Source: Methanobacteriaceae archaeon
Lineage (GTDB): Archaea > Methanobacteriota > Methanobacteria > Methanobacteriales > Methanobacteriaceae
Direction of reading: 5' to 3'
Length of the DNA: 20,131 bases
Assembly: GCA_017883605.1 (NCBI GenBank)
Contig: JADGNH010000017.1
Location: 1-20,131, forward strand
The position numbers and the translations under genes are program-made. Under the pieces are notes generated by a model that saw only the letters and a program-made list of their open reading frames with translations, was not told the DNA's origin and did no database searches. Shown piece after piece: positions 6,862 to 14,934 of this stretch; positions within the stretch are counted from its first letter, which is position 1, and every line of letters begins with the position of its first letter.

Positions 6862-7752
6862 CTAAGAGAATTTTGACTCGTGACTGGAGACATCACAGAT
6901 CTCCTTCAAAGCCAAATGACTAACTACATCCATCATGTTGGCTGTAATAAGATTTAGATGCTTTTGCCTCTCTATTAATGCTTTTTCCACCCCTTTGCGC
7001 GCGGTAATATCTGTAACCACCCCTAGGGCGCCGATGTACTGTTCATTCTGGTTAAACAAGGGATTAGAGGATATAAGGGCCCATAAATCTGAACCATCTT
7101 TTCTAATGAATTTGAATTCGGTTATTTCATTTATCCCTTCTTCACGTCTTTTTAAATAGCTTTCAACTTTCTCTTGTCCTTCTTCATCAACAATATTAAA
7201 TAAATTCCATCCCAATAGGTCCTGAACAGCGTGACCGAGCATATTGGCCATCCTACTGTTCACATAGTTGATATTTCCTTTTGAATCTGTGAGTAAGATT
7301 CCGGACTGCGCCGTTTCTACGATGTTGCGGTATTTCTCTTCGCTCTTTCTTAGGGCCTCTTCGATACGTTTGCGTTCAATTGCATATTTTATGGATCGCA
7401 CCAGCAGTCTACTGTCCACCTGTCCCTTGACCAGGTAATCCTGGGCACCGGTTCCAACAGCACTGATTGCAAATTTTTCATCTTCAAGACCGGTGAGGAT
7501 TATTATTGGAAGTTCTGGTGCATGCTGATTCATGATGGTGAAGGTATCAATCCCCTGACTGTCAGGCAGGCCAAGATCCAGGAGCAACAGATCAAAAGTA
7601 TCTTTAAGAAGATATTTTAACCCCTCATCCAACCGGGTAGTATGTGACAGTTGGAACTGTGTGTTACCAACTTCTTTAAGCATTTCATCCAAAAGCAACG
7701 CGTCTCCAGGATTGTCCTCAACCAGGAGAATTTTGATGAGTTTATTTTTCAT
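6862..7752 (-). CDS. Receiver-PAS protein without kinase domain
   Basis: A 296-residue cytoplasmic two-component protein. A receiver domain (5-122) has acidic residues E12/D13, the phospho-acceptor D59 in LLLLDLGLPD, T87 and K109. A short coiled coil (124-142) leads to a PAS domain (~143-252) with the EEKYRNIVETAQSGILLTDSKG start and GVVTDITARK end. A 44-residue tail (253-296) resembles the first part of a further PAS domain (LITANMMDVVSHL) but stops early. There is no HisKA/HATPase, so it cannot autophosphorylate. The start at 7752 is preferred because GGTGAT lies 4 nt upstream; it overlaps the preceding receiver gene by 11 bp, so the two are translationally coupled. The PAS plus tail is ~70% identical to the end of the triple-PAS protein at 8645. 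An output through protein contact is likely but unknown. Confidence 0.85.
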   Translation of the reverse strand: MKNKLIKILLVEDNPGDALLLDEMLKEVGNTQFQLSHTTRLDEGLKYLLKDTFDLLLLDLGLPDSQGIDTFTIMNQHAPELPIIILTGLEDEKFAISAVGTGAQDYLVKGQVDSRLLVRSIKYAIERKRIEEALRKSEEKYRNIVETAQSGILLTDSKGNINYVNSRMANMLGHAVQDLLGWNLFNIVDEEGQEKVESYLKRREEGINEITEFKFIRKDGSDLWALISSNPLFNQNEQYIGALGVVTDITARKGVEKALIERQKHLNLITANMMDVVSHLALKEICDVSSHESKFS

Positions 7753-8200
7753 ATTCATCACCTGGTGGTAATTTAACAATGGAAAGCCAGAAATCTTCAA
7801 TGGATTTCACAACCCTTATGAACTGGTCCAGATCAACTGGTTTGGTAATGTAACAATTAGCATGATTGTTGTAAGTTTCTATTAAATCCTCTTGTGCCTT
7901 TGAAGTGGTTAAAATAACCACTGGTATGCGTTTCAAGTCATCATCTCCTTTAATATCAACTAAAACTTCCCTTCCATCTTTTTTAGGGAGATTCAAATCC
8001 AGCAGTATCAGGTCTGGGCGGTTTCTATCGTCATATTCACTCTCCCTGCGCAGAATGAGCATGGCCTCCTCACCATCAGCAGCAACCTGCATATTATTGC
8101 TTATCTTAGCATCCTTAAACACTTCCTTAACCAACCGTACATCCCCCGGGTTATCCTCCACCAGTAATATTTCAATCGGATTGCCAATCTGTCTATACAT
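7742..8200 (-). CDS. Stand-alone response regulator (Rcp1-like receiver)
   Basis: A 152-residue single-domain receiver. Seen: ILLVEDNPGDVRLVKEVF (11-28; E15/D16), phospho-acceptor D68 in DLILLDLNLPKKDG, VVILTTS with T98, and YITKPVDLDQF with K120. The NPGDVRL and NLPKKDGREVL motifs match the Rcp1 subgroup known from phytochrome pathways and common in methanogens. There is no DNA-binding output. The frame opens at a GTG at 8209, but GGTGAT at 8205-8210 is 4 nt from the ATG at 8200, the same spacing as in the downstream gene, so I chose 8200. It is first in a two-gene operon with the receiver-PAS gene. No cognate histidine kinase lies in the window, so phosphate must come from a distant kinase. 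Confidence 0.9.
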   Translation of the reverse strand: MYRQIGNPIEILLVEDNPGDVRLVKEVFKDAKISNNMQVAADGEEAMLILRRESEYDDRNRPDLILLDLNLPKKDGREVLVDIKGDDDLKRIPVVILTTSKAQEDLIETYNNHANCYITKPVDLDQFIRVVKSIEDFWLSIVKLPPGDEYEK

Positions 8201-8644
8201 CATTATCACCTTTTGGGATTGTAAGCAAAATTTTTTACTACAGATCTAACTAGAAGCGTCTAGTGCTTCCTCAACATCTCTTATGCCTTTCTATCCGGCC
8301 AAAATTTATTCTAAAGATTTTGTTTCCAGAACATGAAGGCCATATTCTTTCGTTACTATTCTCTCTTTGATGAGTTATAATCATTAGCTTTTAAGAGGAT
8401 GCTGAATGAAAAATTATATAATAATATTAAATTGATAACAATGAATTTAAAACATTAATTTCCTTTTAATTAAACATTACATTTAAATTTATTAAATACT
8501 CCATAAATTTTAATTACATACCTTTAAATTCATTAAATACTCCATAATTTACTTTACATTGTTCTCTATTTTATTACATAACCCTCTAATTTGGCTTCAT
8601 AACGGTATAAAATCCTAAAAATAAATTCTAAATGATTAAATTTA
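8201..8644. other. Intergenic region upstream of the receiver operon
   Basis: No gene is seen in this 444-bp spacer. The minus strand has a TTATATAAT-like TATA stretch near 8412-8420 that could drive the receiver operon with a long leader. A direct repeat of ~35 bp (cores ATTAAATACTCCATAA near 8490 and 8530, separated by ~40 bp) lies close to the 3' end of the triple-PAS gene. The rest is plain AT-rich sequence. Confidence 0.4.
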
Positions 8645-10180
8645 TCAGGATAACTTTGATTTATGGGTGGCCACATCACAAGACTCTTTCAGGGTTAAAT
8701 GGGTGATGGCATCCATCATGTTCCCGGTTACCAATCGTAAATAGTTCTGCCTTTCAATCAAAGCCTTTTCCATCCCTTTACGTGCGGTAATATCTGTAAC
8801 CACTCCCAGGGCACCGATGTATTTATCCTTCTGGTTGAAGAGGGGATTGGCAGAGATCAGAGTCCATACCTCTGAACCGTCACTGCAGAGGAATTTGAAC
8901 TCATTTACTTCCCTAATTTTTTGTTTACGGCGTTTTAGAAATCTTAAAGCTTTTTTCTGTCCTTCCTGATCCACAAAGTCCGAGAAATTACGTCCCAAAA
9001 TTTCCTTTACATTTTTGTAGCCCAACATTTCAGCCATACGCTGGTTAACATAACTTGTATTGTTTTCTGCATCTATTAAAAATACTCCTGCCTGACTGGT
9101 TTCCACTATATTACGATATCTTTCTTCACTATCCTTTAAGGCTTCTTCTGCTTGTTTACGCTGAGTTATATCCTCCATGAATCCTTCATAGTAAAGTATT
9201 GAATCTTTATCATCTCTTACCGCCCTTAAGGTGAGATTTGCAATCCTTTTTTTCCCGTCTTTGCGGCGATATTCGTTTTCAACCTTAATAATTCCATGAT
9301 TCTCCTGGAGCATGTCTAAAACTCTAAAACGACGTTCTGGTTCGGCGTAAATTTGTTTACCAATGTCATGGATAGAATTTATAACTTCCTGGGGTGATTC
9401 ATAACCTAAAATATGGGCCATGGCAGGGTTGACGCTTATAAATTTCTCATCAAGAGTGGATTGGAAGATGCCTATACCCGCATTCTCAAAAATGTTGCGA
9501 TATTTTTCTTCAGATTGTTTTAAAATCTTCTCAATCCGCTTCCTTTCAATGACTTCCATTTGAAGCTGGTTATTAATTTTTTTAAGCTTTGTAGTTTTCT
9601 CCTCAACCATTTCCTTCAGATGATCACGGTGCCTTTCAAGCTCTTTTTCTGCCTCTTTTTTCTCAGTTACGTCTCTTATAGATTCTATGGCCCCTACAAC
9701 TTTTCCTTTATGGTTATAAAAGGGAGATGCTTTACCCCACAGATAGGTTGGTCTGCCCTTAAGGGAGGGAATAAAAGTTTCAGCAGTAATAAAGCCCTTT
9801 TTTCTCCAAAAAAGATTATATTGCCCTTCGGTTTCCTCATGGGCTGATGTAACAAGATCTATTAGCAGACGCCTCCTTTCACCATAAAAAGGAATTGAAT
9901 ATTGAAAGCCTCCCTTTCCAAGCATCTGGTCTGCTTTAGTGTTGGTCAGCTCTTCCATGGCCTTGTTCCATGCAATTACATGTCCGGTAGAATCTATGAC
10001 AAAAGTAGCATCAGGTAAAAAATTTATAATGTCAAATAAACAGTCTTTAGAATCAGTAAATTCTTCATCAAATAGTTTAGGGTGAATATTTTGTTCAAAA
10101 TGGTCATTATAGGTTGTTTCAATTAAATGTTCCTTATCCTGATCAATCATTGCCAATTCCAATTCTTTTTTTATTACCAT
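8645..10180 (-). CDS. Triple-PAS coiled-coil sensor without kinase domain
   Basis: A 511-residue soluble protein. PAS1 (~48-173) starts FDIINFLPDATFVIDSTGHV and ends SIRDVTEKKEA; a long charged coiled coil (174-225) follows; PAS2 (~225-342) has GIGIFQSTLDEKFISVNP and MEDITQRKQ; PAS3 (~353-468) ends GALGVVTDITARKG; a 43-residue tail (469-511) closes the protein. PAS domains bind small ligands, haem or flavin, or mediate dimerisation; which applies here cannot be read from sequence. There are no membrane segments and no HisKA, HATPase, GGDEF or DNA-binding domain. PAS3 plus tail is a paralogue of the end of the receiver-PAS protein (37 of the last 52 residues identical), so the genes arose by local duplication. 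The ATG at 10180 lacks a Shine-Dalgarno site but has a TATA-like box 26 nt upstream, so the mRNA may be leaderless; M11 is an alternative start. Confidence 0.85.
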   Translation of the reverse strand: MVIKKELELAMIDQDKEHLIETTYNDHFEQNIHPKLFDEEFTDSKDCLFDIINFLPDATFVIDSTGHVIAWNKAMEELTNTKADQMLGKGGFQYSIPFYGERRRLLIDLVTSAHEETEGQYNLFWRKKGFITAETFIPSLKGRPTYLWGKASPFYNHKGKVVGAIESIRDVTEKKEAEKELERHRDHLKEMVEEKTTKLKKINNQLQMEVIERKRIEKILKQSEEKYRNIFENAGIGIFQSTLDEKFISVNPAMAHILGYESPQEVINSIHDIGKQIYAEPERRFRVLDMLQENHGIIKVENEYRRKDGKKRIANLTLRAVRDDKDSILYYEGFMEDITQRKQAEEALKDSEERYRNIVETSQAGVFLIDAENNTSYVNQRMAEMLGYKNVKEILGRNFSDFVDQEGQKKALRFLKRRKQKIREVNEFKFLCSDGSEVWTLISANPLFNQKDKYIGALGVVTDITARKGMEKALIERQNYLRLVTGNMMDAITHLTLKESCDVATHKSKLS

Positions 10181-10202
10181 TATTATTAATTTTAAAGCAT
10201 TA

Positions 10203-10210
10203 ATTATATT
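10203..10210 (-). promoter_or_regulatory. TATA-like box for the triple-PAS gene
   Basis: On the minus strand AATATAAT is centred ~26 nt upstream of the ATG at 10180, which fits initiation at the start codon and a leaderless transcript. The match is to AT-rich sequence in an AT-rich spacer, so support is modest. Confidence 0.35.
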
Positions 10211-10297
10211 TTACTGATCAAAAATGATCATTGAACTACATAGAGAAAAAAAATTTAAACAAATTTGCATAACTACCATAAATTGAAATTTTAATCT

Positions 10298-10417
10298 TCA
10301 AATCAAAGAATTCCTCTATCAAATCAAAGAAATACCCTTCAAATCAAAGAATTACTCCTTCAAATCAAAGAAATACCCTTCAAATCAAAGAAATACTCTA
10401 TCAAATCAAAGAAATTA
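10298..10417. repeat. Six-copy array, alternating 21- and 20-bp period, between purF and the triple-PAS gene
   Basis: Units headed TCAAATCAAAGAA begin at 10298, 10319, 10339, 10360, 10380 and 10401, so the spacing is 21, 20, 21, 20, 21 bp (mean 20.6, about two turns of DNA). The 13-bp core is perfect in all six copies; the remaining 7-8 bp vary (e.g. TTCCTCTA, ATACCCT). Read on the minus strand, each copy is TTCTTTGATTTGA, i.e. U-rich in RNA, and the array begins 23 bp after the purF stop. It may be a serial terminator for purF or a phased protein-binding site upstream of the triple-PAS gene. No spacers, so not CRISPR. Confidence 0.85.
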
Positions 10418-10439
10418 ACCCCTTAAAATCATGCTGATA

Positions 10440-11840
10440 TCAACAACGGTTAGCTTCATATTCTTCGATATTTTCAGGCAGTGAGGTAGGATATTCACAG
10501 GTGAGACAGCCTGTACAGAGTTCATTCCTTTTGATGCCTATACATTTAACCAGAGAATCTAAGCTTAGATAACCTAATGAATCCACTCCCAATGTTTTCC
10601 TTATCTCTTCAACATCCTTATCAGAAGCTATGAGCTCTTTTTTTGTAGCCATGGCTATTCCATAGTAACAAGGTGATACTATTGGCGGACATCCTACTCT
10701 TAAGTGGATTTCCTCAGCTCCGGCCTCCCTTAAAACATCAACCAATGCCTTGGAGGTGGTTCCCCTCACAACGCTGTCGTCAACCAGCACTATTCTTTTA
10801 CCTTGAAGTTCTGATTTTATGGGATTCATCTTAAGCTTTACAGAGGTCTCTCTCTCCTCCTGGGTGGGCATAATAAAAGTTCTACCTATATAACGATTTT
10901 TTATAAGACCTTCACCGTAGGGTAGGCCTGATTCCCTTGAATATCCTATGGCAGCGGTTATTGCAGAGTCAGGGACCGGCATCACCACATCAGCATCCAC
11001 CCCATGTTCCTGGGACAAAGTTTTTCCAATCTTTAATCTCACATCATAAACATTTCTACCATCCAATATACTATCTGGACGTGCAAAATAAACATATTCA
11101 AACATACAGTGAGCTCTAGGAACGTTTCCATCTGTAGGCATCTTAAAGCTCTTTATCTCGTCATTTATAACTAATATCTCGCCGGGCTCCACATCACGGA
11201 CGTATTTAGCACCTACAACATCAAAAGCAACGGTTTCAGATGCAACAAGAGTCATCCCATCCATTTTACCCATTGAAAGGGGTTTTATTCCTATGGGATC
11301 CCTTACAACCAGGAGATCGTTGTTTACCAGAATTACCAGAGAATAAGACCCTATAAGCTTTTTGGAAACCTGTTGGATAGCCTGTACCATATCACCGGTC
11401 TTGGAGTATTCAATGGTCATGAGGTGGCATAAAACTTCCGAATCTGTGCTGGATTTAAATTTATATCCTTTACATTCCAAATCCTTTCTGAGTTCCATGG
11501 AATTAATTATATCCCCGTTATGAGCTATAGCAATTTTACCAGATTCAAATTCACTGACAAATGGCTGAGAATTTTCAATCAAAGATTTACCTGTGGTTGA
11601 GTATCTCACATGACCTATACCAACATAGCCATCCATCCCTTCAATATTGCCGTTGTTAAATACGTCGCACACCAACCCCATACCCCGGTGGGTAGACATA
11701 ACCTCGCCATTATGGGTTGATATGCCTGCAGACTCCTGTCCCCTGTGCTGCAAGGAATACAAACTATAATAAATTTGTCTGGAGATATTTGAAGTTTTTT
11801 TATTAGAATAAGCACCTACAATACCACATTTATCCTGCAA
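10440..11840 (-). CDS. purF: Amidophosphoribosyltransferase
   Basis: Catalyses the first committed step of purine synthesis: PRPP plus glutamine to 5-phosphoribosylamine. Seen (numbering from the TTG at 11840, 466 residues): N-terminal nucleophile Cys5 in KCGIVGAYS after a four-residue propeptide, so self-processing is expected; glutaminase motifs GHVRYSTTG (76-84) and AHNGDI (106-111); the PRPP-binding loop VLVDDSVVRGTTS (351-363). Cysteines 245, 391, 442 and 445 (CTGC) fit the [4Fe-4S] type of the Bacillus enzyme. The frame is open to 11876, but GGAG at 11850-11853 lies 9 nt before TTG at 11840, giving the expected short propeptide. It is last in the lsm-rpl37e-Toprim-purF series, ~90 bp after the Toprim gene. 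Full length, no defect seen. Confidence 0.95.
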   Translation of the reverse strand: MQDKCGIVGAYSNKKTSNISRQIYYSLYSLQHRGQESAGISTHNGEVMSTHRGMGLVCDVFNNGNIEGMDGYVGIGHVRYSTTGKSLIENSQPFVSEFESGKIAIAHNGDIINSMELRKDLECKGYKFKSSTDSEVLCHLMTIEYSKTGDMVQAIQQVSKKLIGSYSLVILVNNDLLVVRDPIGIKPLSMGKMDGMTLVASETVAFDVVGAKYVRDVEPGEILVINDEIKSFKMPTDGNVPRAHCMFEYVYFARPDSILDGRNVYDVRLKIGKTLSQEHGVDADVVMPVPDSAITAAIGYSRESGLPYGEGLIKNRYIGRTFIMPTQEERETSVKLKMNPIKSELQGKRIVLVDDSVVRGTTSKALVDVLREAGAEEIHLRVGCPPIVSPCYYGIAMATKKELIASDKDVEEIRKTLGVDSLGYLSLDSLVKCIGIKRNELCTGCLTCEYPTSLPENIEEYEANRC

Positions 11841-11929
11841 TTTCCGGTTCTCCTTGATATTATCAACTAAAATCAAATAATATTAAAATAAGACCTTTTA
11901 AGGTTTTAAATTTATCTTCGGAGTAAAAT

Positions 11930-12820
11930 TTATTCCCGGAGTAGATTGGAGTTGAATTTTTCATCATCAATTTCTTCCTTCAGGTCTTCAATTTTAGAAT
12001 CATAAAAAATTAATACCGTTCTAAGTATTTTTAACCATTCCACTGCATCATCCTGGGAAGGTGCAGCAATGTAACCCTGACCTACAATAATATTTTCCGG
12101 TTTAAATTCTGATGTTATAAAATAAACATGTTCTTCTTCATCTAAATTTTCACTGAAGGTATCTTTCCACAGTTTTTCCAGTGAAAATGTTTCAAACAAA
12201 TTTTTATTTTGAATAATCCCATATTTATTCTTTATATCAACATATCTGTCTTTCACAACTTTAAAGTCATCTCCAAGATTTCCGAGTTTAACTTTAAGGT
12301 TATCTATTTCGTCTGAAAATTCCTTATTCTGGGAAACTAAATTCTGATTTTCAAAAGAAAGAGCTTCAAAATCTTCAGTTAAAGTATTTATTTCCTCTTT
12401 GGATTCCCACAGCTCATCTTCCAGCTCCCGAAATTTTTGGATGTTGGCAATGGAAATTAGGCCCGCCCGGATTATGGCATTTTTAATTTCATCCCGAATT
12501 ATGGCCGGGTCTATGTATTCCACATCATGTCCAAAGGGTAGTTTCATTCGCTCTATATGTCCAACCTCATCTTTGAGGGTTTTTTGAAACTTTTCAGCAA
12601 GCTCTCTTCCTGGAGCATCCACATCTGTGGCTATTAAAAGAATATCAGCACCATTCACCGCTTTTCTAGCTATTTCTGGATTAGTGGTTGGTATGATAGA
12701 AGAAATCGTGATGTGGTATTCTGCCCCCAGGGCAATATTTTGCATGGCCCGGGACACGTTCTCCACATCAGAAGCACCTTCCACAATAATCCTAACATCT
12801 ATGGGGCTTCGAACATCCAT
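11930..12820 (-). CDS. Toprim-domain coiled-coil protein
   Basis: A 296-residue protein. Residues 8-~110 form a Toprim fold: IIVEGASDVE with the conserved Glu14, and ILLIATDVDAPGRE with Asp66/Asp68 (DxD), the metal-binding set found in topoisomerases, DnaG primases, OLD nucleases and RNase M5. A predicted coiled coil spans ~128-205 (EDELWESKEEINTL...), then a C-terminal region I do not recognise. It lacks the zinc and helicase-binding parts of DnaG and is too short for a topoisomerase, so it is a separate archaeal Toprim family, possibly a metal-dependent nuclease; no function can be assigned. The ATG follows the rpl37e stop with no gap (TAG-ATG), so translation is likely coupled. Its place with ribosomal protein L37e and Lsm hints at RNA processing, by context only. 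Confidence 0.8.
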   Translation of the reverse strand: MDVRSPIDVRIIVEGASDVENVSRAMQNIALGAEYHITISSIIPTTNPEIARKAVNGADILLIATDVDAPGRELAEKFQKTLKDEVGHIERMKLPFGHDVEYIDPAIIRDEIKNAIIRAGLISIANIQKFRELEDELWESKEEINTLTEDFEALSFENQNLVSQNKEFSDEIDNLKVKLGNLGDDFKVVKDRYVDIKNKYGIIQNKNLFETFSLEKLWKDTFSENLDEEEHVYFITSEFKPENIIVGQGYIAAPSQDDAVEWLKILRTVLIFYDSKIEDLKEEIDDEKFNSNLLRE

Positions 12821-13003
12821 CTACTTCAACCTGTAACCATTAATTTTCTTATTCTGCCAGTTGTAACTTCGGATCCTCTTGGATCTTCCAAATCCACATG
12901 CTGCACAGTACTTTTTCCTTGCGTGGTAAGAGTTTTTTCCACATCTTCTACACCTTATGTGGGTTTTTTTATTACGCTTACCAAATGATGGTGTACCTTT
13001 CAT
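12821..13003 (-). CDS. rpl37e: Large ribosomal subunit protein eL37
   Basis: A 60-residue basic zinc-ribbon protein of the large ribosomal subunit. Seen: MKGTPSFGKRNKKTHIRCRR, two CxxC knuckles at C18/C21 and C33/C36 that bind zinc, and the conserved RKKYCAACGFGRSKR and SYNWQNKK segments. The length is normal for archaea. GGAGGA lies 8 nt before the ATG at 13003. It follows the lsm gene by 137 bp and abuts the Toprim gene. The lsm-eL37 pair is common in archaea and eukaryal-type RNA biology. Confidence 0.97.
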   Translation of the reverse strand: MKGTPSFGKRNKKTHIRCRRCGKNSYHARKKYCAACGFGRSKRIRSYNWQNKKINGYRLK

Positions 13004-13140
13004 TTATTTTATCCTCCAGATAATCCTAAAGATTTAATTTATCTACTAAATTTAATTTATCTATTGAAAATTTTAGTTAATCCTATTGAATTATTATATA
13101 AGACCTTTTTATATAAAAACCATGAATTAGATCAGCTATC

Positions 13141-13383
13141 TTAACCTGGAGATATGTATACTATGTTATCTCCTCTTATAAGTACAATTCCTAACCTTCT
13201 AGCAGTCTCTCCACCTTCTAATTCCTCGGCTTCGTTCAATACTAAGTTCATATGCATGTCAAAACTTTTAAGGCTTCCTCTGAATTCTCTTCCACCTTTG
13301 AGCTTAATTAGTACCTGAGAATTCAATGATTTACCCAGTACATCGAGTGGTCGGGACGTATTCACATTCTTCTGTGTATTCAC
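13141..13383 (-). CDS. lsm: Sm-like RNA-binding protein (archaeal Lsm)
   Basis: An 80-residue Sm-fold protein expected to form a heptameric ring that binds U-rich single-stranded RNA and takes part in RNA metabolism. Seen: Sm1 region with VLIKLKGGREFRGSLKSFDMHMNLVL (24-49), including the RNA-contacting D-x-H-M-N, and Sm2 IRGDNIVYISP (69-79) with the IRGD loop. The start is GTG at 13383, with GGTGAT 3 nt upstream; homologues begin at this length. It is first in the lsm-rpl37e-Toprim-purF direction and divergent from the PUA gene. Only one Lsm paralogue is in the window. Confidence 0.96.
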   Translation of the reverse strand: MNTQKNVNTSRPLDVLGKSLNSQVLIKLKGGREFRGSLKSFDMHMNLVLNEAEELEGGETARRLGIVLIRGDNIVYISPG

Positions 13384-13417
13384 ATTATCACCTTTCCTAT
13401 AACTTCATTGTTGGTTT

Positions 13418-13461
13418 GATTTATATTTAAATGTATCCGTTGTTAAATAGTAATATATAAA
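13418..13461. promoter_or_regulatory. Divergent TATA boxes for lsm (-) and the PUA gene (+)
   Basis: On the minus strand TTAAATATAAATC (13418-13430) is placed to start transcription ~15 nt before the lsm GTG. On the plus strand ATATATAAA (13453-13461) predicts a start near 13484, ~28 nt before the TTG of the PUA gene. The two boxes are only ~25 bp apart, so the divergent promoters may compete. Confidence 0.45.
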
Positions 13462-13511
13462 TGTTACAGGGATTCATTGGGAAAGACAATAAGCTGTAGG
13501 TGTGTTGTAAA

Positions 13512-13988
13512 TTGAAGATTAAGAAAAGATACCATCTTAAAAAGAAGAAGCTTAAAGAAGTTGAAGAAAGTCTGCGAGACTACCCAAATTTAATACCGCC
13601 AAAAGCAACAGTGGAAATCATTCAAAGCGACCTCCCAGACATTATACTCATTAACGGTAAGCCTCTGATCATGATGATAGATGATACCCCCTTCCCCACC
13701 CTTAAAGGTGCCCTGGAAACTGAAATAAAATCTAAATATGTGGTGGTAGATATGGGGGCTGTTAAGTTTATGGCAAAAGGAGCTGATGTGATGTCTCCGG
13801 GCATTATCGAAGCAGATCCACATATCCAAGAAGGAGATCTGGTGATAGTGGTGGAAGAAACCCACCGAAAACCCCTGGCCACCGGTCTTAGCCTTATATC
13901 TGGAGAAGAAATGGTGCAGAAGAATGAAGGTAAAGCTGTGAAGACCCTGCACCACATAGGCGATAAAATATGGAATGTAGAGATATGA
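13512..13988 (+). CDS. PUA-domain RNA-binding protein (archaeal MCT-1-like)
   Basis: A 158-residue protein with a basic N-terminus (KIKKRYHLKKKKLKEV), a pre-PUA region (~15-70, ATVEIIQSDLPDIILINGKPLIM) and a PUA domain (~74-150: KYVVVDMGAVKFMAKGADVMSPGI, then GDLVIVVEE and KPLATGLSL). This arrangement matches archaeal PUA proteins related to eukaryotic MCT-1/DENR partners and Tma20, thought to bind tRNA or rRNA during translation; the archaeal role is not proved. The frame opens at GTG 13500; GGTG at 13499-13502 favours TTG at 13512 (gap 9), where homologues begin. It is divergent from lsm, which fits an RNA/translation neighbourhood, and is followed by arfB. Confidence 0.88.
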   Translation: MKIKKRYHLKKKKLKEVEESLRDYPNLIPPKATVEIIQSDLPDIILINGKPLIMMIDDTPFPTLKGALETEIKSKYVVVDMGAVKFMAKGADVMSPGIIEADPHIQEGDLVIVVEETHRKPLATGLSLISGEEMVQKNEGKAVKTLHHIGDKIWNVEI

Positions 13989-14143
13989 TTTAAATTGGAT
14001 AATATGAACTTAAATTCAAAATACAAAAAAAATCAAATAAAAAATACATGAATTCAAAATACAAATTAAATAAGCTTTTTAATATTTTAAAAGTTATTTA
14101 AGTGGAATTTTAGTGTATCTAGTAATTTTTAAAGGTGTAATTA

Positions 14144-14836
14144 ATGATAAAATTAAGATATTCATCTGGAAAAGTCTTATCACCAGCTGTGCACCGGATT
14201 GGGATCCTGGCCCTGGGATCACACCTGGAAAACCATGGAGCAGCATTGCCCATTGACACCGATGCCAAGATAGCAGCATACCTAACACTGCAAGCAGCTT
14301 TAAGAACCGGTGCAAAATTTTTGGGGATCCTTTATGCTGCCACAGAATACCATTACGTAAAACACGGCAAACACCTGGAAGCCCGGGAACTGGTGGAAAA
14401 ACGCCTGGTACCCACACTAAAATCTGCAAAAAGTTGTCTGGATCTTGATAAAATAGTTCTGGTAAATGGACATGGCGGTAATGTGCCCTTAGAAAGTTAT
14501 TTAAAATCTATAGAAGAAGAATTAGATCTTAAAATCATATTTAACAATAAAATCGTGGAGATAGAAGGACCACACGCCGGAACTGGCGAACTCTCCATGG
14601 GAGCTATACTGGGAATATTAGATGAATCAAAAATAGACAGACACTGTAATTTTGATAAATATCCCGAAGTGGGAATGGTTGGTCTGAAAGAAGCTCGAAA
14701 TGCCAGTGAAGGCATAGAACATGGCGCTCGTAAATTAAAAGAAGAAGGCATCTGTGTAAACCTGGAATTAGGTGAAAATCTCCTGGAAACCGCCATTGAA
14801 GACGTGATTGAGGATATCAAAAGTTTATTGAACTAA
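14144..14836 (+). CDS. arfB: FAPy deformylase ArfB (creatininase family)
   Basis: A 230-residue creatinine amidohydrolase-fold enzyme. In methanogens ArfB removes the formyl group from 2-amino-5-formylamino-6-ribosylamino-4(3H)-pyrimidinone 5'-phosphate, the second step of riboflavin and F420 (FO) synthesis from GTP. Seen: metal-site LGSHLENHGAALPIDTDA (E29, H31, D38), VNGHGGN (108-113, H110), and EGPHAGTGELS (141-151, H144, E149). Length and motifs match the archaeal ArfB subgroup rather than creatininase proper. The ATG at 14144 has GGTG 6 nt upstream. It lies 155 bp after the PUA gene and has no obvious pathway partner here. A different creatininase-family substrate is possible but less likely in a methanogen. 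Confidence 0.85.
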   Translation: MIKLRYSSGKVLSPAVHRIGILALGSHLENHGAALPIDTDAKIAAYLTLQAALRTGAKFLGILYAATEYHYVKHGKHLEARELVEKRLVPTLKSAKSCLDLDKIVLVNGHGGNVPLESYLKSIEEELDLKIIFNNKIVEIEGPHAGTGELSMGAILGILDESKIDRHCNFDKYPEVGMVGLKEARNASEGIEHGARKLKEEGICVNLELGENLLETAIEDVIEDIKSLLN

Positions 14837-14934
14837 AATGAATTGTAATTAAAAGCTATTATAAAATTACAGACCATACAAGATTAAATAGATCATTACT
14901 ATAACTTCATTTAAAATTGATTAGAGGTGAAAAA

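Noticed and set aside
10298..10417. CRISPR array
   Set aside because: Units of 20-21 bp follow each other directly without spacers of constant size; no cas genes. The same applies to the arrays at 1331, 15916 and 18442.
11930..12820. DNA primase DnaG
   Set aside because: Only the Toprim motif is shared; other DnaG regions are missing and a coiled coil follows instead.
12713..12988. Plus-strand frames opposite the Toprim and eL37 genes
   Set aside because: Antisense to confidently identified genes; no start signal or family.
14094..14429. 111-codon minus-strand frame opposite arfB
   Set aside because: Shadow of the arfB gene; Gly/Pro/Leu-rich with no recognisable motif.
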